42,102 bases of DNA from Parashewanella hymeniacidonis (lineage in GTDB: Bacteria; Pseudomonadota; Gammaproteobacteria; Enterobacterales; Shewanellaceae), in contig NZ_JAFEUN010000028.1 of NCBI RefSeq assembly GCF_016900895.1, forward strand, positions 1 through 42,102, written 5' to 3'. Position numbers and translations under genes: made by a program. The notes under the pieces were generated by a model. The model saw only the letters and a list, made by a program, of their open reading frames with translations. It was not told where the DNA came from and searched no databases. This document shows positions 35,426-42,102 of the stretch, in pieces (positions within the stretch are counted from its first letter, which is position 1; each line of letters starts with the position of its first letter).

Positions 35426-37984
35426 TTATGCTAAAGCTTTAGTGACCTTCTCAAATAAATCTTTAGATAAATTTGGTAAATCAGCTAGCTCTTGTAATCC
35501 TTGTTTAATCATTGATTGACGCTGTTCGTCAAACTTTGAGAACTGAATCATTGGCGTAATAATTCTGGCCGCTAACTGTGGGTTAATGTCATTCAACTTC
35601 TTTAATACATCTGTTAAATAACGGTATCCTTCACCATTCGCATTATGAAATTGCTCGGTATTAGCCGCAGCGAACGTACCTATCAAGGATCTAACTCTAT
35701 TCGGATTCTGAAAACTAAATGCTGAATGAGAAGCCAGTTCTTTCAAACGATCAATGACATTATCTGCTTTGTTGGTCGCTTCTAGCATAAACCACTTATC
35801 CATGACTAAAGGAGTTTGGTCCCATTTAGCTTCAAAATCTGACATCAAGAGATTACGACATTCAAGTTGTGAAGCATTTGCAGCTTTGAGTGCACCAAGC
35901 GCATCTGTCATGTTTTCTGCGCTGTAAAATTGCTGCTCAACTAATACTTCATATTGCTCATCAATTCGACTTAGCCAATTTAGACAGGCGTTTTGTAATG
36001 CCCTTGCTGAAGGATTATCTACTAACTTAAGTAAATGATATCGAGCATTTAATTCATCTTCACAATAAGCAGCAATTTCATCAATCACAAACTCACGTGC
36101 AGTAATCAATTTATCCAAATCAACAATTATCGCTTGCTCGACAAGTTCATTCGTTGTTGGAACAGTTAATACTTCCGCTACTAATGCTGGATCTAATTGA
36201 CTATCAAGCAACATGCCTTTGAATGCATCAAGAACAACTTGATTGACCTGCATATTAGTATTATTTTTCAGCGCTTCTACATTGTTCCATATAGCATTAC
36301 TAAAGATAGAAACTGAAGCTTCCCAACGTGCAACTTCACTACTCGCATAGCGCATTAAATTCACAAGATGGTCAAGTTCGAATTCAAAATCAAGCTTTAC
36401 CGGAGCAGAGAAGTTTTGAAGCAAAGAGACCGTTGGCTTTGCATTGATATCAGTGAATACGAAAGTTTGGCTATTTTCAGTAAAATTAAGCACCTTACTC
36501 ACTAAAGACTCGCCGGACTCCGAAATGAGCTCAACATCAAAGGGAATGTGCATCGGTAAGTCATTATTCCCGGAAATCGCTTGGCGTTCTTGTTTTAAGT
36601 GCAGCTTGTATTCTTGTGCCTTAGCATCAAACTCTTCGGCAACCGAAACTGACGGTGTACCTGCTTGACTATACCAATTACGGAATTGCTCAAGATCTAC
36701 TCGACTTGCATCTTCCATTGCACTCACAAAATCATCACAAGTAACCGCTTGACCATCATGACGCTCAAAATATAACGCTATACCTTTCTGAAAGTTTTCT
36801 TCACCAAGTAAGGTATGCATCATACGAATAACTTCAGCACCTTTATTATAAACAGTAACGGTATAAAAGTTATTCATTTCAATTACAGCTTCAGGACGAA
36901 TTGGATGCGCCATAGGACCAGCATCTTCTGCGAACTGGTGGTTCCTAATAACTTTAATGGCATGAATTCTGTTCACGGATCTAGAACCCAAATCTGAGCT
37001 GAACTCTTGATCACGAAAGACTGTAAGCCCTTCTTTTAAACTCAACTGGAACCAATCACGGCAAGTTACACGATTGCCCGTCCAGTTGTGGAAGTATTCA
37101 TGGCCGATGACAGATTCAATACCATGAAAGTCATCATCAGTAGCTGATTCTTTATCTGCTAAAACATACTTAGTATTAAAGACATTTAGCCCTTTGTTCT
37201 CCATCGCACCCATATTGAAAAAATCAACGGCTACAATCATATAAATGTCTAAGTCATATTCTAAATCAAAGCGTTCTTCATCCCATTTCATGGACTTTTT
37301 AAGAGATTCCATAGCATGGTGCGCTTTATTTAAATTGCCTTTATCAACAAAAACTTGAAGTTCAACTTCACGATCACTTCGTGTGATAAAAGTATCTTCT
37401 AATAGATCAAAATCACCCGCTACAAGTGCAAATAAATAACTCGGCTTTGGAAATGGATCTTGCCAACTGGCAAAGTGTCGACCATCTTCGAGATCGCCTT
37501 TTTCTAACAAGTTACCATTACTTAGCAGGTAGGGAAATTGTGCTTTATCAGCTTCAATTCTCACATCAAATTTTGCAAGCACATCGGGACGATCAAGATA
37601 ATACGTAATGCGGCGGAAGCCTTCTGCTTCACATTGAGTGCAATATGCAGCGTCTGACATATATAAACCTTCAAGCGCTGTATTCGCTTCAGGTTCAATC
37701 TCAGTAACAATATCTAATAAAAAATCGTCAACGTCTGCTGAAATATGTAAACGATTTTCTTCAAGTTTATGTTCAACATCTTTGCCATCAATTTTAACAC
37801 TGACAAGTGAAAGTGACTCACCATCAAGCACTAATGTGACAGCTTCACTTTTCAATCGTTTAACCTTGCTCGATGCTGTAATCGTAGTAACTGGACTATT
37901 AAGTTCAAATTTTAAGGCAATGTGTTCTACTGTATATTCTGGTGCACTATAGTCCTTAAGTAATTTTGCTTCACGTTGTGACAT
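35426..37984 (-). CDS. pepN: Aminopeptidase N
   Basis: PepN is the main cytoplasmic M1 zinc aminopeptidase; it removes N-terminal residues from peptides at the end of protein breakdown. The 852 residues have the exopeptidase motif GAMENKGLNVFN (near residue 261) and the zinc site HEYFHNWTGNRVT (near 296), with the third ligand Glu in LKEGLTVFRDQEF. The long alpha-helical C-terminal domain of the PepN subtype follows. Length is close to the 870 of E. coli. AAGAGG precedes the ATG. The prc terminator lies just upstream, so pepN has its own promoter in about 40-60 bases; DUF2835 follows. Confidence 0.97.
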   Translation of the reverse strand: MSQREAKLLKDYSAPEYTVEHIALKFELNSPVTTITASSKVKRLKSEAVTLVLDGESLSLVSVKIDGKDVEHKLEENRLHISADVDDFLLDIVTEIEPEANTALEGLYMSDAAYCTQCEAEGFRRITYYLDRPDVLAKFDVRIEADKAQFPYLLSNGNLLEKGDLEDGRHFASWQDPFPKPSYLFALVAGDFDLLEDTFITRSDREVELQVFVDKGNLNKAHHAMESLKKSMKWDEERFDLEYDLDIYMIVAVDFFNMGAMENKGLNVFNTKYVLADKESATDDDFHGIESVIGHEYFHNWTGNRVTCRDWFQLSLKEGLTVFRDQEFSSDLGSRSVNRIHAIKVIRNHQFAEDAGPMAHPIRPEAVIEMNNFYTVTVYNKGAEVIRMMHTLLGEENFQKGIALYFERHDGQAVTCDDFVSAMEDASRVDLEQFRNWYSQAGTPSVSVAEEFDAKAQEYKLHLKQERQAISGNNDLPMHIPFDVELISESGESLVSKVLNFTENSQTFVFTDINAKPTVSLLQNFSAPVKLDFEFELDHLVNLMRYASSEVARWEASVSIFSNAIWNNVEALKNNTNMQVNQVVLDAFKGMLLDSQLDPALVAEVLTVPTTNELVEQAIIVDLDKLITAREFVIDEIAAYCEDELNARYHLLKLVDNPSARALQNACLNWLSRIDEQYEVLVEQQFYSAENMTDALGALKAANASQLECRNLLMSDFEAKWDQTPLVMDKWFMLEATNKADNVIDRLKELASHSAFSFQNPNRVRSLIGTFAAANTEQFHNANGEGYRYLTDVLKKLNDINPQLAARIITPMIQFSKFDEQRQSMIKQGLQELADLPNLSKDLFEKVTKALA

Positions 37985-38023
37985 AGTGGTCCTCTTAAGT
38001 ATTTTTAATTTTAACTTTCAGAC

Positions 38024-38050
38024 AAAAAACGCGCTGAGTGCGCGTTTTTT
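38024..38050 (-). terminator. Rho-independent terminator of prc
   Basis: CGCGC and GCGCG form a 5-bp stem extended by six A-T pairs (AAAAAA/TTTTTT) around a 5-nt loop. It lies directly past the prc stop codon and before pepN. Confidence 0.92.
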
Positions 38051-38067
38051 TAATTTATGTGTTGAAG

Positions 38068-40113
38068 TTACTTTTTCTTAGTTAAGCCAACTAAATCTAA
38101 AGTTATATCCGCTGTTTGCTCAAGAAGTACATCAGGTAACTCTTCTTTATCCTTCAATTTAGACAATTCGTCGAGGTCTTTTACTGGCTTTTGACCTTTT
38201 GCTATACGACGTTCATTAGCGCGTTGTAGCGCTTTATCATCCTCTTCTTTTTGCAGCGCTTTACGTTTTGATAAATCTAAAGAAACGCTCTTCTCGTCTC
38301 TAAGTTTACGATACTCTTTGATGTCATCTCTGATATAACCAAACTCAACATTATTTTTGATACGGGCATCGTAATCTTTGATCAATTCAGAAATTATCGT
38401 CGGCGTAATATCATTGAATTTATGATATTTAGCCGCTGGCACTTTATCCCAAGGTAACGCATTATCTTCTTCAGATTCACCAAACTCACCAGGTTTAAGC
38501 GCACTTGGGAACATGATGTCTGGAGTAACACCTTTTAACTGAGTACTACCACCATTAATACGATAAAACTTAGCAATCGTGTACTGCACACTGCCTAACG
38601 GTTTATCATACAAATCATAAATACGCTGTAATGGCTTATGTTGCTGTACAGTGCCTTTACCAAATGTTGACTCACCAACAATTAAAGCTCGTCCATAATC
38701 TTGCATAGCAGCCGCAAAAATTTCTGATGCAGAGGCACTATAACGATCAACCATTACGGTTAATGGTCCGGAATATGTAACACTGCCATCATTATCACGA
38801 TTTTGAACAACTTGACCATTAGCATACCGAACTTGCACTGCAGGGCCCATATCAATGAATAAACCAGTTAACAATGTTGCTTCTGTTAATGCACCGCCAC
38901 CGTTTCCTCGCAAATCGATGATGATACCTTCAACGTTTTCTTTTTTAAGCTTTGCAAGTTCCTTTGTTACATCTTTTGAAAGATTTACATAAAAACCAGG
39001 AATTTCAATGACACCTACCTTACGTTTTTCATAAGCACCAACATCGCCTTCAATAACTTTAGAGCTTGCAGCCCTATCTTCTAGGCGAATTTTGTCACGA
39101 GTGATAACCACTTCAACGGGCTTAGCACTTGAGCCTGCTTTTTTCTTTAGTACTTGTAAAGTAACTTTTGTCCCTTTAGGACCTTTAATAAGATCGACTA
39201 CATCATCTAGACGCCAGCCAATAATATCGACAATTTTTTCGCCTGCTTGACCTACACCAATGATTTTATCGCCAGCTTCTAACTCTTCACTTTTAGCCGC
39301 AGGTCCGCCTTTTACAAGGCTACGAATCATAGTGTAATCATCTTCAGCTTGTAATACTGCTCCAATACCTTCAAGACTCAGGTTCATTTCTTGTTGGAAG
39401 CGTTCAGCATTTCTTGGTGACAAGTAGCTTGTATGCGGCTCAATTGAACGTGCGAATGAATTCATTAAAATTTGGAAGACATCTTCACTGTTAGTTTGAG
39501 TCAAGCGTTTAAGAGCGTTGTTGTATCTTTTTGATAAGATCTCAACAATTTCACTCCATTTTTTATCAGTCAATTTTAGGTTTAAAGCATCATACTTAAC
39601 ACGTTGACGCCATAACTCATGAATCTCTGCTTCAGATTTTGGCCAGTTAGCGTGCTCACGATCATAATCGTATTTATCGCCAACTTTATTGAAATCAAAC
39701 GGTTTTTTTGCATCAAGTAGACTTAAAGCGTAAACAAAACCTTGATAGCGACGTTTTTGAACAAGATCATAAATCTTGTAAGCTTCATTTAAGTTGCCAC
39801 TGGTGAGCATTTTATCAAAATCATCTTGATACTGCTTTAACCCATCAACATCAGCTTGCGTAAGAATATTGCGTCGAAAATCTAAGAGTTTCAAATAACG
39901 GTTGAAAATTTGCTCTGAAAAAGCAGTATCAAGATCAAATTTATGATAGTGAGAGCGTGTGAATAAATCCGTGATTCGTTTACTTGAGACTTTATGTTGA
40001 GGTTCTTGCTGTAGATGGGGTAGCTCGTTGATTTGAATTTTTGGCTCGACTGCCAGGGCGTTGAATCCAAATACAAGTGTGGCCAACGCTGTGGCCAGTT
40101 TTAATTTTCGCAT
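38068..40113 (-). CDS. prc: Tail-specific (C-terminal processing) protease Prc
   Basis: Prc is a periplasmic S41 serine protease that trims the penicillin-binding protein FtsI and degrades tagged or lipoprotein-regulated substrates such as MepS. The ATG at 40113 (MRKLKLATALATLVFG) starts the signal peptide, cut near ALA-V (about residue 22); the frame opens two TTG codons earlier. AGGAG lies upstream. A long helical N-terminal region is followed by a PDZ domain (GIGAVLQ...AGDKIIGVGQ), then the protease core with Ser near 459 (RYSASASEIF) and Lys near 484 (STFGKGTVQQ), a Ser-Lys dyad 25 apart. The 681 residues match the E. coli length. It follows proQ, as in E. coli, behind a 12-bp inverted repeat. 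Confidence 0.96.
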   Translation of the reverse strand: MRKLKLATALATLVFGFNALAVEPKIQINELPHLQQEPQHKVSSKRITDLFTRSHYHKFDLDTAFSEQIFNRYLKLLDFRRNILTQADVDGLKQYQDDFDKMLTSGNLNEAYKIYDLVQKRRYQGFVYALSLLDAKKPFDFNKVGDKYDYDREHANWPKSEAEIHELWRQRVKYDALNLKLTDKKWSEIVEILSKRYNNALKRLTQTNSEDVFQILMNSFARSIEPHTSYLSPRNAERFQQEMNLSLEGIGAVLQAEDDYTMIRSLVKGGPAAKSEELEAGDKIIGVGQAGEKIVDIIGWRLDDVVDLIKGPKGTKVTLQVLKKKAGSSAKPVEVVITRDKIRLEDRAASSKVIEGDVGAYEKRKVGVIEIPGFYVNLSKDVTKELAKLKKENVEGIIIDLRGNGGGALTEATLLTGLFIDMGPAVQVRYANGQVVQNRDNDGSVTYSGPLTVMVDRYSASASEIFAAAMQDYGRALIVGESTFGKGTVQQHKPLQRIYDLYDKPLGSVQYTIAKFYRINGGSTQLKGVTPDIMFPSALKPGEFGESEEDNALPWDKVPAAKYHKFNDITPTIISELIKDYDARIKNNVEFGYIRDDIKEYRKLRDEKSVSLDLSKRKALQKEEDDKALQRANERRIAKGQKPVKDLDELSKLKDKEELPDVLLEQTADITLDLVGLTKKK

Positions 40114-40146
40114 CAACAAGTTGCTCCTTACTTTTGATAATTTTTA

Positions 40147-40193
40147 TAAGCTGTTTGCAAATATTGACTTAAGTATATATCGCAAACAGCTTA
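40147..40193. repeat. 12-bp inverted repeat between proQ and prc
   Basis: TAAGCTGTTTGC (40147-40158) and GCAAACAGCTTA (40182-40193) pair perfectly around a 23-nt A+T-rich loop. It lies in the proQ 3' UTR and the prc leader. No U-run follows, so it is not a simple terminator. A TATACT hexamer lies in the loop on the minus strand. Confidence 0.75.
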
Positions 40194-40223
40194 CCTGCTC
40201 AAGCTTTTCCGCTATAAGGGATT

Positions 40224-40898
40224 TTAAAGTAAAATATGTTCAGGCTTAACTTTAACGCTTAAACCACTATCCAGCTGAACCATAATTTCACCTTTATTAA
40301 TATCAGCGATAACGCCAGATACAGGGGACTTACCAAGTTTAATGTTTACACGTTGATCTTTACTAAGCTGTGACAACTCAGCTTGAACAAGTTTAGAAAC
40401 ATCAATTGCTGGTTTTGCAGGATTTTGATCCTTAGATTGCACTTGCTTGAAGTTGCGATCTTTGCGCTGGCGGTTCGCAGCAGGCTTTTTAGCAAACTTT
40501 CTTTCAGTTTTAGGCTTATCACCACGCTCTGCAGCTAATTTGGCTTCTTTTTCTTGACGGCGTTGCTTAGCACGCTCTTGGCTTTCTTTAAGCGTCTTTT
40601 GAGCGTGTTCAATGTGCTCTGCTTCAAGTTCACCACAAGGATTACCGTCTAAGTCGACTCGAACCGCACCTTCTTTGATACTCTTTAGATAGCGCCAGCT
40701 GCTTGTGTAACGTCTTAAAGCAACGCGTAATTGCGTCTTACTGACTTTAGGATCTTCAGCAAGCTTATCTGCTAAATCTTGAAATAGGCCGATTTTTAAA
40801 GGCTTTGCTTCTCCTTCAGCTACAAAGCACTGAGGAAAAATTTCATATAAATACGCCAAAATAGCATTAGTGTCGGTCAACTTTTCTGTTGATTCCAT
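40224..40898 (-). CDS. proQ: RNA chaperone ProQ
   Basis: ProQ is a FinO-family RNA chaperone that binds structured 3' ends and many small RNAs. The ATG at 40898 is chosen because GGAAG lies 7 bases upstream; 224 residues. The FinO domain is N-terminal (about 5-120: AILAYLYEIFPQCFV, KIGLFQDLADKL, KTQLRVALRRYTSSWRYL). A Lys/Arg/Gln-rich linker spans about 115-170, and a Tudor-like C-terminal domain ends the protein (VNIKLGKSPVSGVIADINKG...VKVKPEHIL). Neighbours msrC upstream and prc downstream match E. coli (yebR-proQ-prc). The 258-base leader contains a CGTCTAA/TTAGACG hairpin (40967-40984). Confidence 0.96.
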   Translation of the reverse strand: MESTEKLTDTNAILAYLYEIFPQCFVAEGEAKPLKIGLFQDLADKLAEDPKVSKTQLRVALRRYTSSWRYLKSIKEGAVRVDLDGNPCGELEAEHIEHAQKTLKESQERAKQRRQEKEAKLAAERGDKPKTERKFAKKPAANRQRKDRNFKQVQSKDQNPAKPAIDVSKLVQAELSQLSKDQRVNIKLGKSPVSGVIADINKGEIMVQLDSGLSVKVKPEHILL

Positions 40899-40966
40899 TA
40901 TTACTTCCACATTTACTAGGACATCGGCCGTGAAAAGATTTGGTTTACGGCTCAGTCGTTTATCTT

Positions 40967-40984
40967 CGTCTAAATAATTAGACG
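40967..40984 (-). promoter_or_regulatory. Small hairpin in the proQ upstream region
   Basis: CGTCTAA and TTAGACG pair over 7 bp around ATAA, about 70 bases before the proQ start. It could be a leader hairpin or an operator; no promoter was firmly placed. Confidence 0.35.
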
Positions 40985-41156
40985 TACAATTTTGATATGC
41001 TTCTTACAAAAACAGTAACAAACATAAACTAACAAAGTTAGGTTTATCAAGCGACACTAAAGCAAAGCATAGCGCGAGTTCAAGCCGCAAGCAGCCGCCT
41101 ATTATAAAGCCAGAGCTTATAATTGCGACCTCGAATTGAAAAAAAATGTTCGATAA

Positions 41157-41615
41157 TTAGCCGAATAGACTCTTTTCGAATGAAGATACGACCATTTCTA
41201 AGCCATTTTTATCTTCTTTATCGAACCTAGAAAGGATTGGACTATCAATATCCAAAACAGCAATAACTTTTCCGTCTTTGTGGACAGGTACTACGATTTC
41301 AGAATTACTGGCTGAATCACAAGCAATATGACCTGCAAATTGATGAACATCGTCAACAAGTTGTGTCTCATCATTTGCGGCGGCTGTACCGCATACGCCA
41401 CGACCAAGCGGGATTCTAACGCAAGCAACTTTTCCTTGAAAAGGTCCTAAAACCAGCTGCTCATCACGCTGAATGTAAAAGCCTACCCAATTGATTTGTT
41501 CAAGATTCTCATTTAACAATGCAGATAAGTTCGCCATTGCAGCAACTAGATCAGTTTCGCCTTCAAATAGAGCCAAAACTTGACGGTTTAACGTGTCGTA
41601 AAATTCAGATTTCAT
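41157..41615 (-). CDS. msrC: Free methionine-(R)-sulfoxide reductase, GAF-domain type
   Basis: fRMsr (MsrC/YebR) reduces free methionine-(R)-sulfoxide with thioredoxin in the cytoplasm. The 152-residue product is one GAF domain. The three conserved Cys are present at about residues 65, 75 and 99 (GKVACVRIPLGRGVCGTAA and GHIACDSASNSE), along with INWVGFYI and VLDIDSP. The ATG at 41615 is used instead of a GTG two codons earlier, since AAGG is then 6 bases away. It lies upstream of proQ and downstream of yebG, on the same strand, as in E. coli. Confidence 0.95.
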   Translation of the reverse strand: MKSEFYDTLNRQVLALFEGETDLVAAMANLSALLNENLEQINWVGFYIQRDEQLVLGPFQGKVACVRIPLGRGVCGTAAANDETQLVDDVHQFAGHIACDSASNSEIVVPVHKDGKVIAVLDIDSPILSRFDKEDKNGLEMVVSSFEKSLFG

Positions 41616-41660
41616 TTTCACCCTTAAGTATTACTTCTTTTTGCTTAGCTGAATATCAAG

Positions 41661-41942
41661 CTATGCCACAACTTCCAAGTTCTTTTTAGGTTTTTTCACC
41701 GTTTTAGGAGCTGTGCTGCCACCTTTAAGTAGTGATAGTAAATCATCTTTGTTAGAAGCTAAATAGAAAGAAAGCTGTTCTATGGTATTTTCTTCAAGTT
41801 TAAGCTCAGATTGCTGAATAAATGGAAGTAAGTTATCAGCAATATCTAGCATTTTGTCGTATGCATCAGCTTCTTTTTTAGACGTAAAAGTCATTTTTTC
41901 TACCCCTTCCCTTACTACAACGTATTGAGTGATAACCGCCAT
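41661..41942 (-). CDS. yebG: YebG family DNA-damage-inducible protein
   Basis: YebG is a small cytoplasmic protein of unknown function that is LexA-controlled in E. coli. The 93 residues match its N-terminal half very closely: YVVVREGVEKMTFTSKKEAD and AYDKMLDIADNLLPF. The C-terminal part is shorter and Lys-rich (TVKKPKKNLEVVA). The upstream region shows a CTGTAT half-site (41955-41960) of the LexA box, but its partner is poor, so SOS control here is uncertain. A nested inverted repeat lies further upstream. msrC follows after 40 bases. Confidence 0.9.
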   Translation of the reverse strand: MAVITQYVVVREGVEKMTFTSKKEADAYDKMLDIADNLLPFIQQSELKLEENTIEQLSFYLASNKDDLLSLLKGGSTAPKTVKKPKKNLEVVA

Positions 41943-41954
41943 TTTTGCCTCACA

Positions 41955-41970
41955 CTGTATTTATAAAAGG
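41955..41970. promoter_or_regulatory. Possible degenerate LexA box upstream of yebG
   Basis: CTGTATTTATAAAAGG matches CTGTATATATATACAG well on the left half and centre, but ends in AGG where CAG is expected. It lies about 12 bases before the yebG ATG, in the right place for SOS control. Confidence 0.3.
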
Positions 41971-42033
41971 GCTATCCACTTAGCTGCACCAACCACTATA
42001 TATTGTGGTTTAACGTCTTTCTTTGATAGCCCT
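41968..42033. repeat. Nested inverted repeats upstream of yebG
   Basis: The outer arms AGGGCTATC (41968-41976) and GATAGCCCT (42025-42033) are perfect 9-bp complements. Between them lies a near-perfect 20-bp palindrome, AACCACTATATATTGTGGTT (41991-42010), with one mismatched pair. Together they can form a two-tier stem. It may be a terminator or leader structure, or the remains of a small mobile palindromic element. Confidence 0.6.
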
Positions 42034-42102
42034 ATATGTTAATGGTTTTGTTACTATGGCTTGTTCCAACAGCCTATAAAATAACAACCCCCTCGAATTA
42101 GA

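Overview
The window is chromosomal DNA of a marine gammaproteobacterium of the Alteromonadales type (Colwellia, Thalassotalea, Pseudoalteromonas or Shewanella relatives). This is inferred from gene order and protein likeness, from the AT-rich base composition (about 40% G+C by eye), and from the blocks ald/lrp-ftsK-lolA-rarA-crcB-serS, pepN-DUF2835 and yebG/msrC/proQ-prc. It is mostly dense housekeeping DNA. No phage, complete insertion sequence or CRISPR array is visible.

Layout. 1-580: a DUF262 (GmrSD N-terminal-like) gene cut off after 161 codons at a hairpin-bearing junction on the window edge. 894-6963 (minus): the cell-cycle and translation operon ftsK-lolA-rarA-crcB-serS, read from high to low coordinates. 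7119-10013: lrp (minus), divergent from ald (plus), then trxB (plus). 10080-16352 (minus): rlmKL, a small glutaredoxin-like gene, uup, and a secreted HAF-repeat/DUF3466 protein. 16536-17456: a stringent-type promoter and six initiator tRNA genes, with two decayed tRNA copies inside a 224/225-bp tandem duplication. 17630-19013 (plus): a promoter, a SatD-family gene and a DUF3307 membrane protein. 19056-20561 (minus): a POT peptide symporter, followed by a 470-bp gap that carries a sigma-54-type promoter with no gene behind it. 21034-27693 (minus): the large NAD-glutamate dehydrogenase, pyrD and zapC, with a cluster of GATC sites between pyrD and zapC. 28017-34830 (minus): DUF1302, DUF1329, a YCF48-like propeller and an RND/MMPL transporter. 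35151-37984 (minus): pepN and DUF2835. 38068-41942 (minus): yebG, msrC, proQ and prc.

How the genes work together. The ftsK operon joins chromosome segregation, lipoprotein transport, replication-fork repair, fluoride export and seryl-tRNA charging. Lrp next to ald suggests local control of alanine catabolism, supported by a perfect 20-bp palindrome between them. NAD-GDH and PyrD lie beside the division protein ZapC. ProQ (RNA chaperone) and Prc (periplasmic protease) are neighbours as in E. coli.

The two least-understood systems are: (1) the four-gene envelope cluster DUF1302-DUF1329-YCF48-RND, which has parts for the inner membrane, periplasm and outer membrane and looks like a conduit for a hydrophobic substrate; and (2) the SatD/DUF3307 pair behind the initiator tRNA array, which couples a nucleotide-cyclase-like N-terminus and a helix-turn-helix to a polytopic membrane protein.
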